Notes: generated by a model from the sequence alone, not told the origin. A stretch of 64,000 nt of DNA from Clostridium sp. 'deep sea' (GCF_014931565.1 NZ_CP063353.1:1922001-1986000), one strand, 5' to 3'. Positions 7,218-16,677 are shown, counted from the stretch's first letter. Translations and numbers: made by a program.

Positions 7218-8444
7218 ATGGATATTAATAAAAAATTAAAGGTTTTAGCTGATGCAGCTAAGTATGATGTTTCTTGTGTATCTAGTGGTGTTGGTAGAAA
7301 CAATACTGCTGGTGGCATAGGTAGTTCAGCAGCATCTGGTATTTGTCACACTTGGGCAGCAGATGGCAGGTGTATATCATTACTTAAAATCTTACTAACC
7401 AATAAATGTGTTTATGATTGCAAATACTGTGTTAATAGGCTTAATTGTAATACTGCTAGAGCCTCTTTTACTCCTAGGCAAGTAGCAGATTTAACAATAC
7501 AATTTTATCGCAGAAACTACATAGAGGGTCTTTTTTTAAGTTCTGCTGTAGAAAAATCACCTAATTACACGATGGAGAATTTATACAGAGCAATATTTTT
7601 ACTAAGAACTGAGTATAGATTTAATGGGTACATACATGTTAAAGCTATTCCTGGAGCTGATCCCATGTTAGTATACAAGCTTGGCTTACTGGTAGATAGA
7701 ATGAGTGTAAATTTGGAGCTGCCTTCTGTAGCTAGCTTAAAACAGTTAGCACCGCAAAAAAAATATACAAATTTATTGCAACCTATGAATTTTATTGCTG
7801 AGCAAATACAGGCCTATCCCAAGCTAAAAAAATACACCAAAAAGCGTAGCTTTGTGCCAGGTGGACAATCTACTCAGTTTATTGTAGGTGCTTCAAATGA
7901 TACCGATTTAGCTTTGCTGACAGCTACCGAAAGGTTATATAACAAGTTTAGTTTACGTAGGGTATTTTATTCGGCTTATGTTGCAATTAATGAGGATAGT
8001 GATTTACCTGCTGTATCAAGCAAACCTCCATTAAAAAGAGAGCACAGATTGTACCAAGCAGACTGGCTTTTAAGGTTTTATAACTTTGAAGCCAATGAGC
8101 TATTAAATAGCAGTAATCCCTTTTTTGATGAAGATTTTGATCCAAAGATTGTATGGGCTTTTAGGCATCCTGAGATTTTTCCTATTGAAATAAATAAAGC
8201 CGACTACAAAATGTTATTAAGAATACCAGGAATAGGACCAACAACAGCCCAAAGAATTGTAAGGCAAAGACGGCTAGCCGCAGTTACTTATCATAATTTA
8301 AAAAAGATGAAAGTTGTTTTAAAGAGGGCACAATATTTTATTACTTGTAATGGCAGGTATTACGGTGATGTAGCTCCAGAACCACAGTATATAAAGGCTG
8401 CATTATTAAACCCAACCCGCCAAATGAGTATATGGGGTGGATAA
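7218..8444 (+). CDS. Putative DNA modification/repair radical SAM protein (TIGR03916-type)
   Basis: I place the start at ATG 7218 (408 residues), because AGGTGA sits 5 bases before it; an in-frame GTG at 7209 is part of that site. Residues 64-71 carry CVYDCKYC, the CxxxCxxC motif that holds a [4Fe-4S] cluster for radical SAM chemistry. A helix-hairpin-helix DNA-binding motif (LLRIPGIGPTTAQRIV) is near residues 335-355. This architecture and length match the family named putative DNA modification/repair radical SAM protein, related to spore photoproduct lyase. The next gene is its usual partner. A LexA box upstream ties the pair to the SOS response. The substrate lesion is not known. Confidence 0.88.
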   Translation: MDINKKLKVLADAAKYDVSCVSSGVGRNNTAGGIGSSAASGICHTWAADGRCISLLKILLTNKCVYDCKYCVNRLNCNTARASFTPRQVADLTIQFYRRNYIEGLFLSSAVEKSPNYTMENLYRAIFLLRTEYRFNGYIHVKAIPGADPMLVYKLGLLVDRMSVNLELPSVASLKQLAPQKKYTNLLQPMNFIAEQIQAYPKLKKYTKKRSFVPGGQSTQFIVGASNDTDLALLTATERLYNKFSLRRVFYSAYVAINEDSDLPAVSSKPPLKREHRLYQADWLLRFYNFEANELLNSSNPFFDEDFDPKIVWAFRHPEIFPIEINKADYKMLLRIPGIGPTTAQRIVRQRRLAAVTYHNLKKMKVVLKRAQYFITCNGRYYGDVAPEPQYIKAALLNPTRQMSIWGG

Positions 8445-8445
8445 A

Positions 8446-9255
8446 ATGATATACACATATGATGGCAGTTTTGATGGTTTTTTAACCTGTATATTTCAAA
8501 ACTATTACTTTAAAAAAGCAACTGCAATTTATAATAGTTCAGCGTGGCAAATGAATATTTTAGAAGAACACATGTATATAAAAACCGATGAAGAAAAGGC
8601 GCAAAGGGTTTACAAAGGAATGCATGAACATTTAAGTGAAAAGGCTGTGGAAGAAGTTTTTTATACGTTTTTAGCTAAAAGCCCTCAAAAAGAAAACTGT
8701 TTACTAAACTATTTAAGATTAGCATTTAAAATGGGTGTTAAAATAGATAATATGTATACCCATGCTTATGTTTTGCCAATTAGAGAAATTGTTAGAAAAG
8801 TATCTTTTGAAAAACATCGCATTTATGGTTTATTGAGATTTAAAGAAACAGGTAATTTTTTATATGCTGATTATGCACCAGATAATAATATAACAGGTTT
8901 AATTACACCTTTTTTTGCTGATCGTTTTTCAGGTGAAAAATTTATTATTCACGATATTGGCCGTAACATAGCCTCATTTTATGCCAAAGGAAATTGGTAT
9001 ATAACTGAATTTGAGCTACAGCAACCTCTTCAGGTTAGCAAAAGTGAAGAAACATACTCTCGGTTATGGCAACAATACTTTGAAACAGCTGCTATAGAAA
9101 GCCGTATTAATCCTAATTTACAACGAAAATGTATGCCCAGAAGGTATTGGAGATTTTTAACTGAAATGCAACGTAAACAAAAGCCATTTAAAGCTAATAT
9201 AACTAATAAGGTAGATGCGAATGACATAGCTACTTTAATCCCTTTACCTAATTAA
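8446..9255 (+). CDS. Putative DNA repair/metabolism partner protein (TIGR03915-type)
   Basis: I choose ATG 8446 (269 residues), because MIYTYDGSFDGFLTC is the standard opening of this family; a GTG at 8437 is the alternative. The first codons lie one base past the TAA of the radical-SAM gene, so translation is coupled. The C-terminal part contains RRYWRFLTEM, characteristic of the DUF4130 domain, which resembles a uracil-DNA-glycosylase-like fold in family descriptions. The gene is almost always found beside the TIGR03916 radical SAM enzyme, suggesting a two-protein repair or modification system. Catalytic residues are not established. The shared LexA box implies damage induction. Confidence 0.88.
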   Translation: MIYTYDGSFDGFLTCIFQNYYFKKATAIYNSSAWQMNILEEHMYIKTDEEKAQRVYKGMHEHLSEKAVEEVFYTFLAKSPQKENCLLNYLRLAFKMGVKIDNMYTHAYVLPIREIVRKVSFEKHRIYGLLRFKETGNFLYADYAPDNNITGLITPFFADRFSGEKFIIHDIGRNIASFYAKGNWYITEFELQQPLQVSKSEETYSRLWQQYFETAAIESRINPNLQRKCMPRRYWRFLTEMQRKQKPFKANITNKVDANDIATLIPLPN

Positions 9256-9262
9256 AATAAAG

Positions 9263-9298
9263 GCAGCTGTATTAACATTGTTAGTTTAATACAGCTGC
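9263..9298. terminator. Bidirectional hairpin terminator
   Basis: GCAGCTGTATTAA (9263-9275) is exactly complementary to 9286-9298, and sits between two convergent stop codons (9255 and 9306). A/T-rich flanks on both sides would serve termination either way. Confidence 0.75.
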
Positions 9299-9305
9299 TT
9301 ATTAA

Positions 9306-9560
9306 CTACTTGTCAGTTACGACTTCTCCTCGAACTAACACTCTTCCACCATCTGGACATCTTGCTTGAAACATTTTTACTCTAGTTTCACCAAAATCTA
9401 AGTCTCCATTGTTTAATAACGTATACACACTAGGATAAATATTTTGCCATAGTTCATGACATAGTGCAGGACACAAGTCTTCTACAATGTATTCTTGACC
9501 CTTCTTATGGTATCCACCGCGGCATTTGCTTTCTAATACTGTTATTTTTACCTTAGCCAT
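9306..9560 (-). CDS. TIGR04076 family small protein
   Basis: The product has 84 residues and starts behind TTAGGAG. The opening (MAKVKITVLESKC), the central YIVEDLCPALCHELWQNIYP and the conserved Cys residues match a widespread family of small anaerobe proteins known only as TIGR04076. The spacing of the four cysteines suggests metal or iron-sulfur binding, which is inference. It is monocistronic and convergent with the DNA-repair pair. No function is established for the family. Confidence 0.75.
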   Translation of the reverse strand: MAKVKITVLESKCRGGYHKKGQEYIVEDLCPALCHELWQNIYPSVYTLLNNGDLDFGETRVKMFQARCPDGGRVLVRGEVVTDK

Positions 9561-9676
9561 TTTTTTCTCCTAAATAAAACAAAATATCACACTATATTTT
9601 ACCTTATAATATTTCTTTATTCACCTTTTATTTATAAAAACCAAAATTAAAATATTAAACATTATTAATAACTATA

Positions 9677-10624
9677 CTACTCTCTTTTAAGTACTGCTGT
9701 TACACTATTAATACCACCTAAACCTTTAATCATTTCTGAATATTGAGCAGTAATAACCTCAATACCATTGTTTTCAAACAGCTCTTTACATCGTGGATTT
9801 CCCGATGGCTGAATAATTTTACCTGGTTCTAGGGTTACAAAATCTAAACCAAGGTTTTTTTGAATCTCCAACTGACATGGAGCCTCTAAAAGTTTATAAC
9901 CTTTGCTTTTAAGTGCTACTTCAACTTCAACAGGTATAGCTGGTTTAAATACCGCCACCATATCTTCGCTTATAAAGTTCATAATTTGATCTATATGACT
10001 TAATCCTTTATGTAGTTGCAGATTAATGAAATTTTTAACTCCTATTCTACGTAATTGATATTTAACCTGTTTTAATCCTTTTTCATTAGACCTTTCATTA
10101 GAGGCTATAATTACGGTATTTTTATTAACCCACATCGCATTTGAACCTTCGAAAAAACCATTTCCATTAATTGTGCATAATATGGGCACACCGAGTTTAG
10201 CTAATTGCTCAGCAATATACCTCTCTTCACCTCTGCGATCTGGCATAATTGATCTTCCTAATATGGCTCCCTCGGGGGTCATAAACATTAAATCTCTTAA
10301 GAAAACTGAGTTAGGTCTATCTCTACGCATATTTTCAACATAATGTACTTCTACTTCATTATTTCTATAAATATCTGCTAACACATCATGCTCAACTCTA
10401 AATAATTCAGGTATAATAGGAGATTTAAATCTTGCTTGTTCATGATTAAATTGCTCGAGTTCTTTGCCTGGTCTTCGTAATAGCACAGACTTAAGAGGAG
10501 ATACCTCGGAGTTAACACCCCAGTCTCCCCATAAATATTTCATATCGTCAACAAATGATGTATCATTGATAGGTAGTTTCTTTTTGTTTAAAAAAACGAT
10601 ATCAATATTGTTCAAAATAAACAC
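9677..10624 (-). CDS. Amidinotransferase/arginine-deiminase-fold protein lacking the catalytic Cys
   Basis: The product has 315 residues with the alpha/beta-propeller layout of the arginine deiminase, dimethylarginine hydrolase and amidinotransferase superfamily. Recognisable positions are FLRD (107-111), FFEGSN (157-162), where Glu159 matches the catalytic Glu, and SHID (209-212), matching the His-x-Asp pair. The last motif, normally GG-x-HC with the nucleophilic Cys, reads GGINS (303-307): Asn and Ser replace His and Cys. The protein may therefore not be a classical guanidine hydrolase or transferase; it could bind arginine-like ligands or use other chemistry. The ORF is intact and starts behind AGGGTGAGG. 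No partner gene is adjacent. Confidence 0.75.
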   Translation of the reverse strand: MFILNNIDIVFLNKKKLPINDTSFVDDMKYLWGDWGVNSEVSPLKSVLLRRPGKELEQFNHEQARFKSPIIPELFRVEHDVLADIYRNNEVEVHYVENMRRDRPNSVFLRDLMFMTPEGAILGRSIMPDRRGEERYIAEQLAKLGVPILCTINGNGFFEGSNAMWVNKNTVIIASNERSNEKGLKQVKYQLRRIGVKNFINLQLHKGLSHIDQIMNFISEDMVAVFKPAIPVEVEVALKSKGYKLLEAPCQLEIQKNLGLDFVTLEPGKIIQPSGNPRCKELFENNGIEVITAQYSEMIKGLGGINSVTAVLKRE

Positions 10625-10903
10625 CTCACCCTATTATTAATTTCGACAGGCATAATATTTTCTTTATAGTTTTTGTTTTATTTATATTTAAGATATCTCT
10701 AAACTAAAAATAGTTTGTAGAAATAACACGTTTAAATTAAGACAATCTAAAGCTTTTTTATTATATATACAATAAAAACTACAAACACCCTTAACTTTAA
10801 CAATATACTACATTTTTTCACTTTAAAATTATTATTATAATAATAATGTCGAAATATCTGTTTTCTAAGTTAAACTTAAAGCATAATAATACTAGTTACA
10901 CCA
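10625..10903. other. Gene-free AT-rich interval
   Basis: No gene, RNA motif or clear repeat is seen here. The interval must contain the promoter of the amidinotransferase-fold gene, but I find no consensus pair of boxes. Confidence 0.3.
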
Positions 10904-10936
10904 AAAAGAACCTATATAATTTATATAGGTTCTTTT
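10904..10936. terminator. Palindromic terminator of the surface-protein gene
   Basis: AAAAGAACCTATATAA (10904-10919) mirrors TTATATAGGTTCTTTT (10921-10936). It lies 60 bases past the stop of the minus-strand gene at 10997, with a T run at the far side on that strand. Confidence 0.75.
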
Positions 10937-10996
10937 ATATGTACCTGTTCAAGAGGTTTTATATGAAATAGGTATCTTATATTCAGTTGAATTATA

Positions 10997-12310
10997 TTAT
11001 TCTATAACAATTGGTTTAGTATTAGATATAAATTTAACACTATAACCTAGTTCTTCAGCAATCATTCTTATAGGTACCATCATTCTGTTTTCGCTATTTA
11101 TATAAGGGGTAACTTCAAGTTCTTTTACCTGACCATTTACTAAAGCCATATTATTACCTGACTTTATTTCAACAATCTTATTTTTGCATGTATACTTAAC
11201 GGTATTCGTTTTACCAAACCACTCTACACTTGCACCTAATAGCTCACCAAAACGTACAGGTACCATAGTTATACCATTTTTACTTTCTATTAATCCAAAC
11301 TCTGTCTTTTCATTAAGGCTAAAACTAACAGATAGTTTTGATTTTGGATTTATTGGCGCTGTATTATCTGTTGAATGCTCTTTACTTGAATCTTGTGTGT
11401 CTCCTACACTACTTCCTTTGGGGTCTGTTACAGTACCTACCTCATCTTCTTTTTCCGTTTCGTCTACAGGTTCTTCAATCTCTACGCGTATTTTCTTAGA
11501 GATACCCATAGCGTTTACATCACAAACTTCAATCTTTATATTATGAGAACCAGGTTTTAAATTACTAATCTTGTGTGTAAATACGTTATCTGATATATTA
11601 TTAAAAATTTCTGAATTTATCATTATTAAAGCTAATCCAATATTATCTGTTATTGTTATTATTACATCTTGACCACTTACTACGGAACTTACTTGAGGCT
11701 TTACAAGATCAATACAAACTCCATCGTTGTAATCAACACTATAGTTTTTTGTTAAACTTTTACCACTTGAATCTATAGCAACTACACTAATATCATTTTT
11801 ACCTTGCTGCAAAATATTAATATTATGAATAATTTTATTGCTTTTGGTAATATCAATCTCCTTATTATTTATAATAAGTTTTGCTATTTCTACGTCATCT
11901 GTAATAGTTACAATAGCTTTACCGGTAATTAACTTCAATTCTATTTTAGGATTTTCACTATCTATCTGTCCATTTTCACCTATCTCTATAGTATATTTTT
12001 TAATATCACATCTTTCGTTTAAATCTACACCAGTTATTTTAAACTGGTTTTTGCCTTTTTTTAAATTCTTGACTGTATGTGTAACTGTTGCTTTAGGCTC
12101 CTCTATATTAATTTCTTCTCCATTTATTACTATAAGACGTATTTTATCTTCATCGTAAACTGTAAAAGTTACCTCATTACCATTTAGTACATAGCTAATC
12201 TCTGGAAAATCCTTATCATTAGGGTCTACTTTGTGCTCTGCTGCTAAAGCAACTCCGCTAGCTAGTGCTGTTACTAATATTAGTAATACTAAAAGTGATA
12301 TTTTTTTCAT
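10997..12310 (-). CDS. Secreted surface protein with copper-amine-oxidase stalk domain
   Basis: The product has 437 residues. A classical signal peptide (KKISLLVLLILVTALASGVALA) ends near residue 23. Three to four repeats of about 80-90 residues follow, each built on a pattern of x-ITDD-x-I-x-L-I-x-INxxxI ending in ...NLKxGKNxIKI, which suggests repeated beta-sandwich domains. A linker rich in Glu, Asp, Ser and Thr leads to a C-terminal copper amine oxidase N-terminal-type domain (MVPVRFGELLGASVEW ... MVPIRMIAEELGYSVKF). That domain is a common cell-surface module in Clostridia and is not an oxidase. The role is probably structural or adhesive at the cell wall. It is monocistronic. Confidence 0.82.
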   Translation of the reverse strand: MKKISLLVLLILVTALASGVALAAEHKVDPNDKDFPEISYVLNGNEVTFTVYDEDKIRLIVINGEEINIEEPKATVTHTVKNLKKGKNQFKITGVDLNERCDIKKYTIEIGENGQIDSENPKIELKLITGKAIVTITDDVEIAKLIINNKEIDITKSNKIIHNINILQQGKNDISVVAIDSSGKSLTKNYSVDYNDGVCIDLVKPQVSSVVSGQDVIITITDNIGLALIMINSEIFNNISDNVFTHKISNLKPGSHNIKIEVCDVNAMGISKKIRVEIEEPVDETEKEDEVGTVTDPKGSSVGDTQDSSKEHSTDNTAPINPKSKLSVSFSLNEKTEFGLIESKNGITMVPVRFGELLGASVEWFGKTNTVKYTCKNKIVEIKSGNNMALVNGQVKELEVTPYINSENRMMVPIRMIAEELGYSVKFISNTKPIVIE

Positions 12311-12522
12311 AATAATCTCCCTATTTTTACTTTTTTTATTATATTATCTAAATAAACATATTATACATTAGACGTAATATATATGTAATTGTTTCATATA
12401 ATATAATGTTTTATTAATATAAAATATATTATACTATGAAAATCTAATATGTTAAAGAGAGTTTAATGTTTAATATCATAAACTAAACAATAAAAAAGCT
12501 AACTAATGGTTTATATCTAATC

Positions 12523-12570
12523 AAAGAAGGCTATCTCATTAGCTTTAATGCTAATGAAACAGCCTTCTTT
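12523..12570 (-). terminator. Terminator of nifJ
   Basis: A long hairpin (AAAGAAGGCT at 12523-12532 with AGCCTTCTTT at 12561-12570, continuing inwards as CATTAGC/GCTAATG) follows the nifJ stop by about 30 bases. The trailing T run is short. Confidence 0.65.
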
Positions 12571-12598
12571 ATAAATTAATTAGTTTGTTTAATTATAA

Positions 12599-15500
12599 TT
12601 ATTCGTATTTCATTTCTGATAAACGCTTGTATTTTGTATATCTGTCTTTTGCATCTTTCTCAGCTTGAGCAAATAGCTCATCAGCTATCTCTGGGAAAGT
12701 TGCTTTAAGTGATGTGTAACGAACCTCACCCATTAAGAACTCTTGGAAATCTGCCTTTGGCTCTTTAGAATCTAATACAAATGGATTCTTGCCTTCTTTA
12801 GAAAGCTCAGGGTTAAATCTCCACATATGCCAGTAACCAGCGTCAACAGCTTGTTTAATACGTAATTGAGACTTACCCATACCAACGCGTAAACCATGGT
12901 TAATACATGGTGAGTAAGCAATTATTAATGATGGACCTGGATAAGCTTCTGCTTCTTTAATTGCTTTCATAAACTGGTTTTTATCTGCGCCCATAGCAAC
13001 TTGAGCAACATATACATAACCGTAGTTTGTAGCGATTAAACCAAGGTCTTTTTTACGTATTTTTTTACCAGAAGCTGCAAACTTAGCAACTGCCGCTGTA
13101 GGTGTAGCTTTAGAAGCCTGACCACCAGTATTAGAGTAAACCTCAGTATCAAATACTAAGATATTAACATCATCGCCAGAAGCAATAACATGATCTAATC
13201 CACCGTAACCAATATCATAAGACCAGCCATCTCCACCAACAATCCATACAGACTTTTTAATTAATTGATCTTTACGATCATCAATGATAGAAAGTAGTTC
13301 TTTTGCTTTTTCATCAGTTACTTTATTATCATTTAATACTCTTAAAATATCTAAGGTAGCTGCTTTAGATGCTTTAGCATCGTTCTTATTTTCAATCCAA
13401 GCCTTAAATGGAGCCTTAACTTCTTCAGCAACATTTAACTCTAATAATGATTTAGCAGCAGTTTCAATTTGATTACGAATAGCATTAATACCTAAATACA
13501 TTCCATAACCATATTCAGCATTATCCTCAAATAAAGAGTTAGCCCATGCTGGACCTTTGCCTTCTGCATTCTTACAGTAAGGTGTAGAAGGTGCAGAGCC
13601 ACCCCAAATTGATGAACAACCTGTAGCATTAGCTATAAGCATACGGTCACCAAATAATTGAGTAATAACTTTAATATAAGGTGTTTCACCACAACCAGCA
13701 CAAGCGCCAGAGAACTCAAATAATGGCTGGGCAAATTGACTTCCTTTAACTGATCCAACATCCATTAAATCAGCTTTATAAGATACATTGTTAGCAGCAT
13801 ATTCCCAGTTAGGAACTTCTGTATTAACTTGGGTATCTAAAGGCTTCATAATTAATGCAGGTTTTTTAGCTGGGCAAATATCTGCGCAGTTTCCGCAACC
13901 TGTACAATCTAAAGTTGTAACTTGCATTCTGTATTCGTAACCAGCTAACTGTTTACCAGTAGCTTTTTTTGGTTTAAATGATTCAGGAGCATTCTTCTTT
14001 TCTTCTTCGTTTAATAAGAAAGGACGAATTGCTGAATGAGGACATACAAACGCACATTGGTTACACTGAATACAATTATCTATTTGCCACTCAGGAACAG
14101 TTACAGCAATACCACGTTTTTCATAAGCAGCTGTACCCTGTGGGAATGTACCATCTTCTCTACCTACAAAAGTACTTACAGGTAAAGTATCACCTTTTTG
14201 TTTATTAATAACGTCTACAACGTTTTTAATGAAATCAGGAGCAACTCTTTCTGCTTTTTCTCCATCTACAGCAGTAGCCCAATCTGCAGGTATTTCTACT
14301 TTAGTTAGACCCTCTGTTGCGGCATCAATACCACGGTGGTTCATATCTACTATTTTTTGTCCCTTGGTACCATAAGACTTAACTACAGCTTCTTTTAAGT
14401 AACTTACAGCTTTATTAAAATCAATAACGTTAGATACTTTAAAGAAAATTGTTTGCATTATCATGTTAATGCGGTTTCCAAGGCCTACACCATTGGCAAT
14501 TTTTGTAGCATCTACTGTGTAGAAGTTAATATTATTTTTCGCAATGTATTGTTTCATTGAAGCAGGTAAGTTTTCATTTAACTCTTCAATAGAATCCCAC
14601 TTACAGTTCAATACAAAGTTTCCATTTTGAACTAAGCCTTGTAGTAAGTCATATTGCTTTACATAAGATGGATTATGACAAGCAAGATAGTCAGCTTCAT
14701 TTATAAAGTATGTTGAGCGAATAGGATTTTTACCAAAACGCAAGTGAGAAACTGTTACACCACCAGATTTCTTTGAATCGTATGCAAAGTAACCTTGAGC
14801 GTACATATCTGTTTTATCACCAATAATTTTAATAGCGTTTTTATTAGCTCCAACAGTACCATCTGATCCTAAACCCCAGAACTTACAGCGTACTGTGTCT
14901 TTATCTTCTGTTACGATTGTTTCTTTAACATCTAAAGAAGTAAATGTAACATCATCCACAATACCAATTGTAAATTGGTCTTTAGGTGTATCTAATTTTA
15001 AATTCTCAAATACAGCTTTAATTTGAGAAGGTGTTGTATCTTTTGAACTTAAACCATAACGTCCACCTACAACAGTAGGAGCGTTTTCTTTACCGAAGTA
15101 TAAAGAACGAACGTCTAGGTATAATGGCTCACCAGGAGCACCTGGCTCTTTTGTTCTATCTAAAACAGCAATTTTCTTAACTGTTTTAGGCATAGCAGAC
15201 ATAAAGTGTTCAGCAGAGAAAGGACGATATAAACGTACTTTAACTAAACCAACTTTTTCGCCTTGAGAAACTAAGTATTCAACTGTTTCTTCAATTGTTT
15301 CAACTACAGAACCCATTGCAATTATAACTTTATCTGCATCTGGAGCACCTACATAGTTAAATGGCTTATATGTTCTACCTGTAATTCTGCTAATTTCTTT
15401 CATATAATCTTCTACAACAGCAGGAACTGCATCGTAGAATTTGTTGCAAGATTCACGTGCTTGGAAGAAAATATCTGGGTTTTCAGCAGTACCTCTTGTT

Positions 15501-16144
15501 ACTGGATGCTCTGGATTTAAAGCATTATGACGGAACTCTTTTACTTTGTCCCAATCAACTAGAGGTTTAAGGTCTTCGTAATCCATAACTTCAATCTTTT
15601 GAATTTCATGAGATGTTCTAAATCCATCAAAGAAATGTAAGAAAGGTACACGAGTTTTAATTGAACTTAAATGAGCAACGCCACCTAAATCCATAACTTC
15701 TTGTACACTACCTGAAGATAGAATAGCGTATCCAGTTTGGCGAGTAGCCATTACATCTGAATGATCGCCAAAGATTGATAGTGCTTGTGTAGCTACTGAA
15801 CGAGCACTTACATGGAATACACCTGGTAATAACTCACCAGCAATTTTATACATGTTAGGAATCATTAATAATAATCCCTGTGAAGCTGTATATGTTGTTG
15901 TTAATGCGCCTGCTTGCAGTGAACCATGAACAGCACCAGCTGCTCCCGCCTCTGACTGCATTTCTACTACCTTTACTGGCTCACCGAAAATATTTTTCTT
16001 GCCATGTGCTGCCCATGCATCAACATGCTGTGCCATATCTGATGATGGGGTTATTGGGAAAATTGCAGCAACATCTGTAAATGCGTATGAAATATAAGCC
16101 GCTGCACTATTACCATCCATTGTTTTCATGGTTCTTTTAGCCAT
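12599..16144 (-). CDS. nifJ: Pyruvate:ferredoxin (flavodoxin) oxidoreductase
   Basis: I place the start at ATG 16142-16144, giving 1181 residues, because AAGGAGG lies 9 bases upstream; longer frames would put that site inside the gene. The single chain carries all PFOR domains: the N-terminal pyruvate-binding region (FPITPSSDMAQ), the gamma and CoA-binding middle, two [4Fe-4S] motifs (CIQCNQCAFVCP and CTGCGNCADICP), then the thiamine-diphosphate domain with CAGCGETPY, NATGCSS and GDGWSYDIGYGGLDH...VYSNTGGQ. It oxidises pyruvate with CoA to acetyl-CoA and CO2 and reduces ferredoxin, the central carbon and electron step of anaerobes. It is monocistronic with a good promoter, and a short upstream frame overlaps its start. 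Confidence 0.97.
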   Translation of the reverse strand: MAKRTMKTMDGNSAAAYISYAFTDVAAIFPITPSSDMAQHVDAWAAHGKKNIFGEPVKVVEMQSEAGAAGAVHGSLQAGALTTTYTASQGLLLMIPNMYKIAGELLPGVFHVSARSVATQALSIFGDHSDVMATRQTGYAILSSGSVQEVMDLGGVAHLSSIKTRVPFLHFFDGFRTSHEIQKIEVMDYEDLKPLVDWDKVKEFRHNALNPEHPVTRGTAENPDIFFQARESCNKFYDAVPAVVEDYMKEISRITGRTYKPFNYVGAPDADKVIIAMGSVVETIEETVEYLVSQGEKVGLVKVRLYRPFSAEHFMSAMPKTVKKIAVLDRTKEPGAPGEPLYLDVRSLYFGKENAPTVVGGRYGLSSKDTTPSQIKAVFENLKLDTPKDQFTIGIVDDVTFTSLDVKETIVTEDKDTVRCKFWGLGSDGTVGANKNAIKIIGDKTDMYAQGYFAYDSKKSGGVTVSHLRFGKNPIRSTYFINEADYLACHNPSYVKQYDLLQGLVQNGNFVLNCKWDSIEELNENLPASMKQYIAKNNINFYTVDATKIANGVGLGNRINMIMQTIFFKVSNVIDFNKAVSYLKEAVVKSYGTKGQKIVDMNHRGIDAATEGLTKVEIPADWATAVDGEKAERVAPDFIKNVVDVINKQKGDTLPVSTFVGREDGTFPQGTAAYEKRGIAVTVPEWQIDNCIQCNQCAFVCPHSAIRPFLLNEEEKKNAPESFKPKKATGKQLAGYEYRMQVTTLDCTGCGNCADICPAKKPALIMKPLDTQVNTEVPNWEYAANNVSYKADLMDVGSVKGSQFAQPLFEFSGACAGCGETPYIKVITQLFGDRMLIANATGCSSIWGGSAPSTPYCKNAEGKGPAWANSLFEDNAEYGYGMYLGINAIRNQIETAAKSLLELNVAEEVKAPFKAWIENKNDAKASKAATLDILRVLNDNKVTDEKAKELLSIIDDRKDQLIKKSVWIVGGDGWSYDIGYGGLDHVIASGDDVNILVFDTEVYSNTGGQASKATPTAAVAKFAASGKKIRKKDLGLIATNYGYVYVAQVAMGADKNQFMKAIKEAEAYPGPSLIIAYSPCINHGLRVGMGKSQLRIKQAVDAGYWHMWRFNPELSKEGKNPFVLDSKEPKADFQEFLMGEVRYTSLKATFPEIADELFAQAEKDAKDRYTKYKRLSEMKYE

Positions 16145-16182
16145 TCGGAGATCCTCCTTCTTATATGCGAATATACACACAT
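16126..16182 (-). CDS. Possible 18-residue upstream frame overlapping the nifJ start
   Basis: An ATG at 16180-16182, 7 bases after AAGGAG, opens an 18-codon frame (MCVYSHIRRRISEWLKEP) in a different frame from nifJ. It runs through the nifJ ribosome-binding site and ends with TGA inside nifJ at 16126-16128. Ribosomes on it would pass over the nifJ start region and could couple or dampen nifJ translation. Whether it is translated cannot be told from sequence. Confidence 0.35.
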   Translation of the reverse strand: MCVYSHIRRRISEWLKEP

Positions 16183-16198
16183 ATTTTTTCTCCTTACT

Positions 16199-16227
16199 AT
16201 TATAATTCTCTCAGCATTAAAGGTCAA
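16199..16227 (-). promoter_or_regulatory. SigA-type promoter of nifJ
   Basis: On the minus strand TTGACC (16222-16227) and TATAAT (16199-16204) are separated by 17 bases; only the last base of the -35 box departs from consensus. Transcription would start near 16192. Confidence 0.8.
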
Positions 16228-16452
16228 TTGTATACTGTATTACATAGTGAAATATTTATGCTTTTTTAGTAAAAAAAATTATGTATTTATGCATTTTGCT
16301 TCACTAAGCTAACGTAAGAGCTATATTGGTAAAAATAGTGAGGTATTTACTATATATTATAGGTTTTTATGCTCTAGTTATACTTATACAGTATTAGAAC
16401 AATTAGATTTAATGGTTTATTTATTATCACAGTAGCTGCAAATTTAAAAATC
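16228..16452. other. Gene-free interval upstream of the nifJ promoter
   Basis: AT-rich sequence with no recognised gene, RNA or operator. The further interval 16491-16677, between the terminator and bofA, is likewise empty apart from a 19-codon frame without a ribosome-binding site. Confidence 0.3.
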
Positions 16453-16490
16453 TAAAAAAAGGCTGTTACCCTAGCTTAAAGTGTAACGCC
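16453..16490 (-). terminator. Terminator of the dnaX-bofA operon
   Basis: On the minus strand GGCGTTACAC pairs with GGGTAACAGCC (16461-16490, one bulge) and is followed by seven T (16454-16460). It lies about 190 bases past the bofA stop. Confidence 0.7.
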
Positions 16491-16677
16491 TCTTTTTAAT
16501 GTCTTTTTGATATATAGTGTATCATTCAATAAACTGTAATACTAAACGTTAGCTATGTATGCACAACGGAATTACACAGAGGTAAATCCTACTGACCCTT
16601 TTAAAAATTACTAGGAATGGTGTGATACATAAACATAAGAGATTTGCTTTAATTATGTTTAATAAAAATCTCCACTT

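Noticed and set aside
7061-7318. 85-codon minus-strand frame over the radical-SAM promoter and start
   Set aside because: It covers the LexA box and promoter of the real gene, has no ribosome-binding site and no recognisable protein pattern.
16555-16614. 19-codon plus-strand frame between bofA and nifJ
   Set aside because: No ribosome-binding site or promoter; short frames of this length are frequent.
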